From Kitasatospora herbaricolor (lineage in GTDB: Bacteria > Actinomycetota > Actinomycetes > Streptomycetales > Streptomycetaceae), in assembly GCF_030813695.1 (NCBI RefSeq), contig NZ_JAUSVA010000002.1, forward strand, positions 6,138,001-6,202,000: a stretch of DNA of 64,000 nucleotides. The letters run 5' to 3'. The notes below the pieces were generated by a model, which was given only the letters and a program-made list of their open reading frames with translations, ran no database searches and was not told the DNA's origin. Positions 37,164 through 46,243 of the stretch are shown piece by piece. The translations under genes and the position numbers were made by a program. How positions within the stretch are numbered: the first letter of the stretch is position 1; every line of letters begins with the position of its first letter.

Positions 37164-39611
37164 ATGACCGTCGAAGCCGGGCAGCCCGAGACCGGGCAGC
37201 TCAGTGTCGCAGGGCTCGGTGCCCTGCAGCCGAGTGCGCTCCCGCCCGCCGCTCCGCGGCCGAACCCCCCGCAGCCTGCGGCGCTCGCCGCCCCGCCGCC
37301 CGCCCCGCCGGCCGCAGACGACTCCCGGGCCGCCAGGCCCGGCCCGGTCAGACGCCCGCTCGGCGGGCTCGGCCGGGGAGCGCTGGGCCGGGCGGGCCGC
37401 GCCGCGCTGCTGGCCACCGGCCGCCAGCCGGTGCCCGACGCCATCGAGCCGATCGTGCAGGCGCACCGCCGGCACCATCCGCAGGCGGACATCGGCCTGC
37501 TCGGCCGGGCCTACCGGACGGCGGAGGCCAGCCACCGCGGGCAGACCCGCAAGAGCGGCGAGCCGTTCATCACCCACCCGCTCGCGGTCACCATGATCCT
37601 GGCCCAGCTCGGCGCCGGCACCACCACCCTGGTCGCCTCGCTGCTCCACGACACCGTGGAGGACACCGAGGTGACGCTCGACCAGGTCAGCGCCGACTTC
37701 GGCCCCGAGGTGGCCTATCTGGTCGACGGCGTCACCAAGTTGGAGAAGGTCGACTTCGGTGCGGCCGCCGAGGCCGAGACCTTCCGCAAGATGCTGGTCG
37801 CGACCGGCGACGACGTCCGGGTGATGGTGATCAAGCTCGCCGACCGGCTGCACAACATGCGGACGATCCGTCACATGAAGCCGGCCAGCCAGGCGCGGAT
37901 CGCCAAGGTCACCCGGGACGTGCTGATCCCGCTCGCCGAGCGGCTCGGCATCCAGGTGGTGAAGGCGGAGCTGGAGGACATCGTCTTCGCCACCCTGCAC
38001 CCCGAGGAGCACGCCCGGACCAGGGCGCTGGTCGCCGCCCACGAGGCCGACCAGGACACCCTGCTGCAGCCGTTCGCGGAGGCGCTGGGCCGCCAGCTCG
38101 CCGAGGCCGGGGTGCCCGCCGAGGTGACCGTCCGGCCCCGGCACGGCGTCTCGGTGCACCGGGTGATGGTGAAGCGCTCCGGCGCGGCCGGCCGGGACGG
38201 GCTGCCGCAGGGTCTGCACCCGGCCGACTTCGGGCGGGTGCTGGTGGTGGTCGAGGAGAACGCCGACTGCTACGCCGTGCTCGGTGAGCTGCACACCTGC
38301 TGGACCCCGCTGCCGGGTGAGTTCAAGGACTTCGTGGCGGCCCCCAAGTTCAACCTCTACCAGTCCCTGCACACCGCCGTCGCGGTCGACGGCGAGGTGG
38401 TGGAGGTACTGGTCAGGACCCGGCAGATGCACCTGGTGGCCGAGACCGGCGTGGTCGCGCTGGGCGACCCGCACCAGCCCGGCGGGCAGCCGGCGGGGCA
38501 GCCCGCCACCGGGCAGCCGACCGGGCAACCGGGCGGCCAGGGCCCGCGCGACGAGCTGGACCGGACGGACCCGGCCCGGCCCGGCTGGCTCAGCCGGCTG
38601 CTGGAGTGGCAGCAGGAGACGCCCGACCCGGACGCCTTCTGGTCCACCCTCACCGCCGAGCTGGCCGGCGACCGCGAGATCACCGTGGTGACGGAGAGCG
38701 GCGAAACGCTTCAGCTCCGGGCCGGCGCCAGCTGCGTGGACGCCGCGTACCTGATCGGCGAGGAGACCGGCCACCGATGTATCGGCGCCCGGGTCAACGG
38801 CCGGCTCACCGCGCTCTCCACCACGCTGGAGGACGGCGACGTGCTGGGCGTCCTCACCGAGGGCGGCGGTCCGGACCAGCCCGGCGCGGCAGTGGGCGCG
38901 GAGCCCTCCGGGCCGGCGCCCGAGTGGCTGGCGTACGCCCGTACTCCCGGCGCGCGGCTGGCCATCGAGCGCTGGCTCGTCGACCACCCCGCCGGCGCGC
39001 CGGTGGTGCGCACCGGTCCCTCCGCCGAGCAGCCCGCCCCGCCCGGGCCGCCGGCCGCCGGCCGGGGCGCCGCCCCGGTGGCGGTCGCCGGGCGGCCCGG
39101 CGTACCGGTCCGGCTGGCCCGCTGCTGCACCCCGGTGCCGCCGGACGAGGTCACCGGCTACGCGACCAAGGGCGGCTCGGTCACCGTGCACCGGGCGGGC
39201 TGCCCGGCGGGGGAGCGGATGCGCGCCGCCGGCCGCGGCCCGCTCGGCATCACCTGGGTGCCGGAGGCGGTGCCGCCCTCCGGCTACCGGGTCACGCTGC
39301 GGGCCGAGGCGCTCAACCGGCCCCGGCTGCTGGCCGACCTCACCGCCGTGATGTCCGCCGAGGGGATCGGCATCGTGTCCGCCGAGGTGGAGCCGCCGCA
39401 GGAGCTGCGGGTCCGCCACACCTACACGATCGAGCTGCCCACGGCCGGCACGCTGCCGCTGGTGATGCGGGCGATGCTGCGGGTCTCCGGGGTGTACGAC
39501 GTGTGCCGGCCGCAGCCGGAGGGTGCGGGAAATGCGGATGACCCGCCCGGTCCGGGCGTGCGACCATCATGGGGAATTCACGGCCGGTCCGCGGCGTTCC
39601 CAGAGGTGTAG
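37164..39611 (+). CDS. rshA: RelA/SpoT homologue RshA (long RSH)
   Basis: The product (815 aa) starts at ATG 37164 with GGAGG 5 nt upstream. After ~80 Pro/Ala-rich residues there is a complete (p)ppGpp hydrolase HD domain (SGEPFITHPLAVTMIL, H162/D163 in LLHDTVEDTE, KLADRLHNMRT). A RelA-type synthetase domain follows (CYAVLGELHTCWTPLPGEFKDFVAAPKFNLYQSLHT), in which the DLxGxR arginine, the Q of ExQIRT and the AHW motif are altered. Then come a GQP-repeat linker (~435-455), a TGS domain, a Cys-containing zinc-finger region (ARCCTPVP) and an ACT domain. S. coelicolor has rshA here, separate from relA. Confidence 0.92.
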   Translation: MTVEAGQPETGQLSVAGLGALQPSALPPAAPRPNPPQPAALAAPPPAPPAADDSRAARPGPVRRPLGGLGRGALGRAGRAALLATGRQPVPDAIEPIVQAHRRHHPQADIGLLGRAYRTAEASHRGQTRKSGEPFITHPLAVTMILAQLGAGTTTLVASLLHDTVEDTEVTLDQVSADFGPEVAYLVDGVTKLEKVDFGAAAEAETFRKMLVATGDDVRVMVIKLADRLHNMRTIRHMKPASQARIAKVTRDVLIPLAERLGIQVVKAELEDIVFATLHPEEHARTRALVAAHEADQDTLLQPFAEALGRQLAEAGVPAEVTVRPRHGVSVHRVMVKRSGAAGRDGLPQGLHPADFGRVLVVVEENADCYAVLGELHTCWTPLPGEFKDFVAAPKFNLYQSLHTAVAVDGEVVEVLVRTRQMHLVAETGVVALGDPHQPGGQPAGQPATGQPTGQPGGQGPRDELDRTDPARPGWLSRLLEWQQETPDPDAFWSTLTAELAGDREITVVTESGETLQLRAGASCVDAAYLIGEETGHRCIGARVNGRLTALSTTLEDGDVLGVLTEGGGPDQPGAAVGAEPSGPAPEWLAYARTPGARLAIERWLVDHPAGAPVVRTGPSAEQPAPPGPPAAGRGAAPVAVAGRPGVPVRLARCCTPVPPDEVTGYATKGGSVTVHRAGCPAGERMRAAGRGPLGITWVPEAVPPSGYRVTLRAEALNRPRLLADLTAVMSAEGIGIVSAEVEPPQELRVRHTYTIELPTAGTLPLVMRAMLRVSGVYDVCRPQPEGAGNADDPPGPGVRPSWGIHGRSAAFPEV

Positions 39612-39771
39612 AAGCGTTACTGGCACCTGCGGTCCTGAGGGGTTGCTCCGATCCGCCCGTACCGTACGAGGTACAAGGGGCGGCAGCCGGGCAGAATCCC
39701 CGTGCGACCGTCCCGGCACGGTCACGCACGGCCACCCGCACCCGTCGGACACCAGCTAGACAAAGGACAGA

Positions 39772-41277
39772 ATGACCTCCACGTTCGAAACCCGCGACCA
39801 ATCCGAAGACTCCTCCCGTCGCCTCGGCGACCTCCGGGCCGAGGCCCTGATGGACGAGGACCTCGCGGCCATCGACGAGGACCGCGACCGCCACTACGAC
39901 GGCGACCAGTACGACCGGAGCGACCGCGCCGCGCTGCGCCGTGTCGTCGGCCTCTCCACCGAACTCCAGGACGTCACCGAGGTCGAGTACCGCCAGCTCC
40001 GCCTGGAGCGCGTGGTGCTCGTCGGCGTCTGGACGGACGGCACCGTCGAGGAGGCGGAGAACTCGCTCGCCGAGCTCGCCGCCCTCGCCGAGACCGCCGG
40101 CTCCGAGGTGCTGGACGGTGTGATCCAGCGCCGCGACAAGCCCGACGCCGCGACCTACATCGGCTCCGGCAAGGCCCGCGAGCTGCGCGACATCGTCGCC
40201 GCGACCGGCGCCGACACCGTGGTCTGCGACGGTGAGCTCACCCCCGGCCAGCTGATCCAGCTGGAGGACGTGGTCAAGGTCAAGGTCGTCGACCGGACGG
40301 CCCTGATCCTGGACATCTTCGCCCAGCACGCCAAGTCCCGTGAGGGCAAGGCGCAGGTCTCGCTCGCGCAGATGCAGTACATGCTGCCGCGGCTGCGAGG
40401 CTGGGGCCAGTCGCTCTCCCGTCAGATGGGTGGTGGCGGCTCCGGGTCCTCCGGCGGCGGCATGGCCACCCGTGGTCCCGGTGAGACCAAGATCGAGACG
40501 GACCGGCGACGGATCCGCGAGAAGATGGCGAAGCTCCGCAAGGAGATCGCCGACATGAAGAAGGGCCGGGACACCAAGCGCCAGGAGCGCAAGCGCCACC
40601 AGGTGCCGTCCGTGGCCATCGCCGGTTACACCAACGCCGGCAAGTCCTCGCTGCTCAACCGGCTCACCGGCGCCGGCGTCCTGGTGGAGAACGCCCTGTT
40701 CGCCACCCTGGACCCGACCGTCCGCCGGGCGCAGACCCCGAGCGGCCGGGTGTACACGCTGGCCGACACCGTCGGCTTCGTCCGGCACCTGCCGCACCAC
40801 CTGGTCGAGGCCTTCCGCTCCACCATGGAGGAGGTCGCCGACGCCGACCTCATCCTGCACGTGGTGGACGGCTCGCACCCGGAGCCGGAGACGCAGCTGG
40901 CGGCCGTCCGCGAGGTGATCGTCTCGGTCGACGCGCAGAACGTGCCGGAGGTCGTCGTGATCAACAAGGCGGACGCCGCCGACCCGCTCGTCCTGCAGCG
41001 CCTGCTGCGCCGCGAGCCGCACGCCATCGTGGTCTCGGCCCGCAGCGGGATGGGCATCGAGGAACTGCTGCGCCTCATCGACGAGGAACTCCCGAGGCCC
41101 GCCATCGAGGTCCAGGCGCTGGTCCCTTACACCCGGGGCGACCTGGTCTCCCGGGTGCACGCCGAGGGTGAGCTGCTCGCCACCGAGCACACCGGCGAGG
41201 GCACCCTGATCAAGGCCAAGGTGGCCGCCGAGCTGGCGGCCGAGCTGGAGCGCTACACCGTGGTGACGCAGGGCTGA
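39772..41277 (+). CDS. hflX: ribosome-associated GTPase HflX
   Basis: The product (501 aa) splits stalled ribosomes under stress. It has an N-terminal nucleotide-binding domain (~60-200, VVLVGVWTDGTVEEAENSLAEL, TYIGSGKARELRD), a Gly-rich linker, a coiled coil, and a G domain with G1 GYTNAGKSSLLNRL (K291), G3 DTVGFV and G4 NKAD. AAAGGA precedes the ATG. The gap 39612-39771 contains no gene. The gene ends at the strong terminator at 41291-41338. Confidence 0.96.
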   Translation: MTSTFETRDQSEDSSRRLGDLRAEALMDEDLAAIDEDRDRHYDGDQYDRSDRAALRRVVGLSTELQDVTEVEYRQLRLERVVLVGVWTDGTVEEAENSLAELAALAETAGSEVLDGVIQRRDKPDAATYIGSGKARELRDIVAATGADTVVCDGELTPGQLIQLEDVVKVKVVDRTALILDIFAQHAKSREGKAQVSLAQMQYMLPRLRGWGQSLSRQMGGGGSGSSGGGMATRGPGETKIETDRRRIREKMAKLRKEIADMKKGRDTKRQERKRHQVPSVAIAGYTNAGKSSLLNRLTGAGVLVENALFATLDPTVRRAQTPSGRVYTLADTVGFVRHLPHHLVEAFRSTMEEVADADLILHVVDGSHPEPETQLAAVREVIVSVDAQNVPEVVVINKADAADPLVLQRLLRREPHAIVVSARSGMGIEELLRLIDEELPRPAIEVQALVPYTRGDLVSRVHAEGELLATEHTGEGTLIKAKVAAELAAELERYTVVTQG

Positions 41278-41290
41278 TCCCGGCCCACCC

Positions 41291-41338
41291 GAACGCCGCG
41301 GGCCCCGGTCTCCCAGGAGACCGGGGCCCGCGGCGTTC
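41291..41338. terminator. perfect 22-bp hairpin, bidirectional terminator
   Basis: Arms 41291-41312 and 41317-41338 are exactly complementary around a 4-nt loop. It lies between hflX and the convergent peptidase gene, serving both. Confidence 0.88.
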
Positions 41339-41350
41339 CGCCGCTGCGGG

Positions 41351-42526
41351 TCAGCGCTTCTTCTTGCTCACGTAGTCGAACATGTTCTTGGCCTGGGCCT
41401 GCAGCGAGGGGCCGGCCATCCAGGCGGCGGGCTTCGGCCCGATCGAGTTGACGCTGATCAGGGCCGGCTTGCCGTCCTTGGTGACGAACCAGCCGCCGCC
41501 GCTGGAGCCCGGGGTCATGGTGCAGCCGATCACGTACATGGTCGGCCGGGCCGCCTCGAAGGAGAGCTTGGCCGGCTTGACGGTGGAGTCGCAGTGCTCC
41601 AGCTCGCGGCCGTCGAACGGCGCGGCGGACGGATAGCCGTACGCGAAGGCCGAGTTGATCTGGTCGCGCGGGGCGTTGAACCAGACCGGCACCGAGCTGC
41701 CGACCGTCTCCTCCAGCGACTTGCCGCCGCCGTTCATGTTGTGGACGTGGATCATGCCGAAGTCGTACTGGCTGACCGGGCCGCCGTCATGGCCGCCCTC
41801 GGCCGCCCACTGCGGGCTCACGTACGCCTCGTCGGCCGCCCACCAGCCGTACGGGGCCATCTCGGCCTCACTGGCCTTCTTGCCGTTGCTGTACGCGCCG
41901 CTCTTGTTGAAGGACGGCACGAAGGTCATCTTCTGGAAGAACTTGCCGCCCTTGCCCTCGTGCAGGCAGTGCGAGGCGGTGTACACCAGGTTGCTGCGGC
42001 CCGGGTTCGCCGGGTCGCTCACCACGGTGGCCGAGCAGTAGCCGCCGCCGCCCTTGCCGTCCTCCAGGAACAGCTTGCCGAGCACCGCGGTCGCGGCGTT
42101 GTACGGGTGGGCCTGGGGCTTGGCCGGTATCGGGCCCGGCAGCTGCGCGTCGGTCTCGTTCTGGGCGGTGGCGCTCTGGGTGCTGAACTCGGGGGTGTCC
42201 CGGCCGGCCGCGGCCTCCATCTTGGTCATGTCCCAGAAGCCCTTGACGACATCGTTCTTCAGGATGTTGTCGTTGGCGAACTTCGCCCAGTCGTCCAGGC
42301 TCCAGTTGGCGAGGTCGGCGAGGCTGGTGGGCAGCCCCAGGCCCGGCTTGCCGGGCGCGGAGCCGCTCGCCGCGACGGTCGGTGCGGACGTGCCGCCCGC
42401 GTCGGTGCTCGGGTCGCCGTTCTCCGGCCCGCAGGCGGTCGCGGTGAGCGAGAGGACGGCCAGGACCGAGGCGCAGGCCAGGGCGGCCCGGCGCCGGACC
42501 GGGCTGGTGCGGACGGTGTTCGACAT
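41351..42526 (-). CDS. exported trypsin-like serine peptidase (lipoprotein-like), copy 1
   Basis: The product (391 aa) has a signal sequence with a lipobox-like end (SLTATAC, C32), an Ala/Gly/Pro linker, a segment WSLDDWAKFANDNILKNDVV and a chymotrypsin-fold domain. The catalytic triad is H186 (TASHC), D255 (DFGMIHV) and S342 (GSSGGGW); the GSSGGG pattern is V8-protease-like. Four cysteines could form disulfides. The ATG at 42526 follows copy 2 by 74 bp on the same strand. It is a clear paralogue of copy 2. Confidence 0.88.
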   Translation of the reverse strand: MSNTVRTSPVRRRAALACASVLAVLSLTATACGPENGDPSTDAGGTSAPTVAASGSAPGKPGLGLPTSLADLANWSLDDWAKFANDNILKNDVVKGFWDMTKMEAAAGRDTPEFSTQSATAQNETDAQLPGPIPAKPQAHPYNAATAVLGKLFLEDGKGGGGYCSATVVSDPANPGRSNLVYTASHCLHEGKGGKFFQKMTFVPSFNKSGAYSNGKKASEAEMAPYGWWAADEAYVSPQWAAEGGHDGGPVSQYDFGMIHVHNMNGGGKSLEETVGSSVPVWFNAPRDQINSAFAYGYPSAAPFDGRELEHCDSTVKPAKLSFEAARPTMYVIGCTMTPGSSGGGWFVTKDGKPALISVNSIGPKPAAWMAGPSLQAQAKNMFDYVSKKKR

Positions 42527-42600
42527 GGTGTGTGGTTCCCCGTGGTGGTCGTGAGTGGTGGTGGGCGGCCGTACGCCGGCCGCGGGGGCCGGCGGCGGGC

Positions 42601-43821
42601 CTACTTCTTGGAGATGTACTCCAGGGCCTGCTTGGCGACGGTCTCCAGGTACGGGCCGCTCAGCGAGGTGTGCTCCTCGGTGCCGATCGAGGTGTTGCTG
42701 ACCAGGGCGGTCCTTCCGTCCGGCATCTTGGCGAACCAGCCGCCGCCGCTGGAGCCCTGGGTCATGTCGCAGCCGATGGTGAGCATCGAGGGCCGCTTGG
42801 CGTCGAACGAGAGCCGGGACGGCTTGCCGCCGTCGCACTTGTACAACTCCTGGCCGTCGAAGGGCTTGAAGAGCGGGTAGCCCCAGGCCGCGACGGAGAG
42901 CGCCTCGCGCGGGGCGTCGAACCAGACCGGGACGGCCGAACCGACCGTCTCCTCCAGCGACTTGCCGCCGCCGTTCTGGTTGTGCACCCGCATGACGGCG
43001 AAATCGTACTGGCTCGCCGAGTCACCCGTGCCGCCGCCCTCGGCCGTCCACTGCGGGGAAGGCACGACCTTGTCGGCCCACCAGGTGCCCAGCGGCGCGA
43101 GCTGGTCCAGCGGCGCCTTCTTCCCGCCGCTGGAGGCACCGGAGTTGTTGTACGCGGGGACGAAGACCAGGTCCTTGTAGAAGCCGCCGCCCTTGCCCTG
43201 GTGGACGCAGTGGCCCGCGGTCCACACCAGGTTGCTCCTGCCGGGGTGGGCCGGGTCGGCGATCACGGTGGCCGAGCAGTTGCCGCGCCCGCCCTCCGCG
43301 CTGAAGAAGACCTTCCCCGACGGCTGCTTGGTGTACGGGCGGGCCACCGGGGAGGCCTTGACCACCGGCGGCTCCGGGTCGCTGGCGCCGCTGTCGCCGG
43401 CCGGCGGCGTGGTCGGCGGGGCCGGGTCGGCGGGCTTGGAGTCGCCCATCTTGTCCGGGTTCCAGAAGTCCTTGACCACCGGGTTGTTGAAGACGTGCTG
43501 GTTGGCCCAGTTGTCCCAGTCCTCGAACTTCCACTTCTTCAGGTCGTCCCAGGTCTTCGGCAGCCCGTCGAGCAGGCCGGACGGCAGCCCCGAGGGCAGC
43601 GTCAGGCCGCCGATCACCCCGCCGCCGCCCGGCGCCGCACCGGTGGTGGCCGCCTGGCCGTCCGGGGGCGGGGCGGCCTTGCCGCCGCCGTCGGGGCCGC
43701 AGGCGGCGCTGCCGAGGAGGGCCGCCGCGACGAGGGCCGCGCCGACGGCGCGGCGGCGCGCGCGGGCCGGCCGGGCGGCCGCTCCGGACGCGCGGTCGGC
43801 GGATCGGCGGATCGGTGACAT
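42601..43821 (-). CDS. exported trypsin-like serine peptidase (lipoprotein-like), copy 2
   Basis: The product (406 aa) starts at ATG 43821 with GGGGAG 8 nt upstream. It has an Arg-rich n-region, hydrophobic core and SAAC (C41), a Gly/Pro linker, KFEDWDNWANQHVFNNPVVKDFW (matching the same block in copy 1), and triad H204 (TAGHC), D273 (YDFAVMRV) and S358 (GSSGGGW). The triad spacings agree with copy 1 within a few residues, so the pair arose by tandem duplication. Targets are unknown. Confidence 0.88.
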   Translation of the reverse strand: MSPIRRSADRASGAAARPARARRRAVGAALVAAALLGSAACGPDGGGKAAPPPDGQAATTGAAPGGGGVIGGLTLPSGLPSGLLDGLPKTWDDLKKWKFEDWDNWANQHVFNNPVVKDFWNPDKMGDSKPADPAPPTTPPAGDSGASDPEPPVVKASPVARPYTKQPSGKVFFSAEGGRGNCSATVIADPAHPGRSNLVWTAGHCVHQGKGGGFYKDLVFVPAYNNSGASSGGKKAPLDQLAPLGTWWADKVVPSPQWTAEGGGTGDSASQYDFAVMRVHNQNGGGKSLEETVGSAVPVWFDAPREALSVAAWGYPLFKPFDGQELYKCDGGKPSRLSFDAKRPSMLTIGCDMTQGSSGGGWFAKMPDGRTALVSNTSIGTEEHTSLSGPYLETVAKQALEYISKK

Positions 43822-44251
43822 GGGCTTCGCTCCCCCTGTGGTCCACTGCCCGGCGCCGACGACCGGCCGCCGGGGTGACGGACCGCCGTGCTGCGGCCGT
43901 CGCGGGCATGGTGGAGTCTTCCACCGGCCATCAGGACGGCGGTGGCCACCCCCCGGTTGCGGACGATGATGGAAGGTCACCGATCCGTGACACGGCGCTC
44001 GGAGCGCGTCCGTCGCCGGCAGGCCGGGTGTGCCCCGGTGCGCTCCTCGGCGGCCCCGCCGGCGTCGCGTCGGAGAAGCAGCTGCTCCCCCCTGAGGGTG
44101 AGTAACTCGCGATCTTCACTCCAACGAGTGGTCCGTTCTTGTGATCACCCCTCAGGGATAGGTAACCCTTACTTGACGCACGGTGAGAGGTGCCCGCCAG
44201 ACATCCCCGACCATGCCGCGTCCGGAGTCCCCCGCGCCACAAGGAGCAGCC
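43822..44251. other. divergent region between peptidase copy 2 and the siderophore operon
   Basis: About 430 bp without a supported gene. It holds the candidate iron box (44158-44176) and must contain both promoters. It is locally AT-richer around 44105-44180. Confidence 0.55.
44158..44176. promoter_or_regulatory. candidate iron box (DmdR1/IdeR-type) of the siderophore operon
   Basis: ATAGGTAACCCTTACTTGA agrees with about 12 of 19 positions of the actinobacterial iron box TTAGGTTAGGCTAACCTAA. It sits ~75-95 nt upstream of the first siderophore gene. Confidence 0.6.
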
Positions 44252-46243
44252 TTGAGCACCGCCCTCACCGGAGCCCCGACCGCACTTCCGTACCTGCCCC
44301 AGCAGGCAGCGGCGGAAGAGGCCGGGGCGGAAGAGGCCCAGTCGGACGGGGGCGGTCCGCAGCGGGCGGCGCCGGAGCGGGCGGGCACGGACCGGACCGG
44401 TACCGAAGCGGCGGTGGTTCGCGCCCGGGCGGCGGAACCGGACCGGCTGCTGGACCAGGACCCGGCGGTCGCCGCCGAACAGGCCGCGCTGGAGGCACTG
44501 CTGCGCTGCTGGACCAGGGAGACCGGCGCCCGCCCCGACCCCGACGGCCTGCTGCGGATCGCCGTCCTCGGCGGCGCCGCCCGGCTGACCGTCCCCGTCC
44601 GGCACTGGTCGGCCTGCGGCTGGCACCGGTTCGGCGCAGCCGCCCTCACCGGCGCTTCCGCCGCCTCCGGCCCCGGGGCCGGGCCCGGGGACCTCGCCGC
44701 GGAGCCCGGCGGCCCCGCTCCGGACGGCGCCCCCGTGGACGCCGTCACCGCCGCCGCGCTGCTCGCCGCGGCCGCCGCCGACCGCCCCGACCCCGGCCGG
44801 ATCGCCGACCTCGCCGCCCGGGTCGCCGACTCGGTGGCCCGCACCACCGACATCCTGGCCCACCGCCGGCAGCCCGCCGACCCCGCCGCCCGGCCCGCCT
44901 CGCCCTTCCTGGCCGCGGAACAGGACCTGCTGCTCGGCCACCCGCTGCATCCGACCCCGAAGAGCCGCGACGGACTCGGCCCGGCCCAGAGCGCCGCCTA
45001 CTCGCCGGAGCTGCGCGGCTCCTTCCAACTGCACTGGTACGCCGTCGACCGCGAGCTGCTCGCCGCCGGCTCCGCGCTGAGCAGCACCGCCGAGCAGCTC
45101 ACCGAGAGCCTGCTGGCCACCCCCGGGCTGCTCCCGCCGGGCACCGCCGCCCTCCCGCTGCACCCCTGGCAGGCCCGCGAGCTGGCCCTGCGCCCGGCGG
45201 TCGCCGCGCTGCTCGCCGACGGCCGGCTGCACGACCTGGGCCCGCACGGCGCGCCCTGGTACCCGACCTCCTCGGTCCGTACCGTCTGCCGCCCCGGCAC
45301 CCCCTGGATGCTGAAGCTCTCGCTCGGCCTGCGGATCACCAACTCCCGCCGGGAGAACCTCCGCAAGGAGCTCCACCGCGGCCTGGAGGTGCACCGGCTG
45401 CTGGAGAGCGGCCTCGGCGAGGAGTGGCGCGCCGCCCACCCGGGCTTCGACATCGTCCGGGACCCGGCCTGGATCGGCGTGGACCTGCCCGGCGCGGGCC
45501 AGGACGGCCCCGCCGACCCCAGCGGTCTGGACACCGTCCTGCGGCAGCAGCCCTTCGGCCAGGACCAGCGCGCGCTCTGCGTGGCCGGCCTGGTGGCCGA
45601 GCAGCCGCTGGGCGGCGAAGGACCGGTCCGCAGCCGGCTGGGCGATGTGCTGCGGGCGCTGTCCGCGCGCTGCGGCCGGCCGCTCCGGACGGTGGCCACC
45701 GAGTGGTTCCTGCGCTACCTGGACGCCGTCGTGCTGCCGGTGCTCTGGCTGGACGGCCGGGCCGGCATCGCCCTGGAGGCCCACCAGCAGAACAGCCTCG
45801 TGCTGCTGGACGCCGTCGGCTGGCCGGTCGGCGGCCGCTACCGGGACAACCAGGGCTACTACTTCCGCGCCTCGCACGCCGGGCGGCTGCACGCCCGGCT
45901 GCCCGGCCTCGGCGAGGACAGCGACACCTTCGTCGCCGACGCCACCGCCGACGAGCGCTTCGCCTACTACCTCGGCATCAATCACGTGCTGGGCCTGATC
46001 GGCGCCCTCGGCTCCCAGCGGCTCGCCGACGAGCAGGTCCTGCTCGCCGCCCTGCGGCGCTTCCTGGCCGGCCCCCGGGCCGCGGCCACCGGCTCCGCGC
46101 TGCCCGCCCACCTGCTGGGCTCCGCCACCCTGCGCTGCAAGGCCAACCTGCTCACCAGGCTGAACGGCCTGGACGAACTGGTCGGCCCGGTCGAGACCCA
46201 GTCGGTGTACGTGGACATCCCCAACCCGGTGGCCGCCGCGTGA
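44252..46243 (+). CDS. IucA/IucC family NIS siderophore synthetase, first copy
   Basis: The product (663 aa) is an ATP-dependent ligase joining a carboxylate (citrate or similar) to an amine or hydroxylamine. Motifs include GHPLHPTPKSRDGL, PLHPWQARE, YPTSSVRTV, LKLSLGLRITNSRRENLRKEL and a C-terminal FhuF-like region. I chose the rare TTG at 44252 because AAGGAG lies 5 nt upstream. ATG 44213 and GTG 44183 are in frame without such a site. It leads a four-gene operon and overlaps the next gene by GTGA. Whether it is subtype A or C cannot be settled by eye. Confidence 0.9.
   Translation: MSTALTGAPTALPYLPQQAAAEEAGAEEAQSDGGGPQRAAPERAGTDRTGTEAAVVRARAAEPDRLLDQDPAVAAEQAALEALLRCWTRETGARPDPDGLLRIAVLGGAARLTVPVRHWSACGWHRFGAAALTGASAASGPGAGPGDLAAEPGGPAPDGAPVDAVTAAALLAAAAADRPDPGRIADLAARVADSVARTTDILAHRRQPADPAARPASPFLAAEQDLLLGHPLHPTPKSRDGLGPAQSAAYSPELRGSFQLHWYAVDRELLAAGSALSSTAEQLTESLLATPGLLPPGTAALPLHPWQARELALRPAVAALLADGRLHDLGPHGAPWYPTSSVRTVCRPGTPWMLKLSLGLRITNSRRENLRKELHRGLEVHRLLESGLGEEWRAAHPGFDIVRDPAWIGVDLPGAGQDGPADPSGLDTVLRQQPFGQDQRALCVAGLVAEQPLGGEGPVRSRLGDVLRALSARCGRPLRTVATEWFLRYLDAVVLPVLWLDGRAGIALEAHQQNSLVLLDAVGWPVGGRYRDNQGYYFRASHAGRLHARLPGLGEDSDTFVADATADERFAYYLGINHVLGLIGALGSQRLADEQVLLAALRRFLAGPRAAATGSALPAHLLGSATLRCKANLLTRLNGLDELVGPVETQSVYVDIPNPVAAA

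Noticed and set aside
38490..38545. Short tandem repeat suggestive of a CRISPR or mobile repeat
   Set aside because: It is the GQP-rich linker of RshA, in frame and without spacers.
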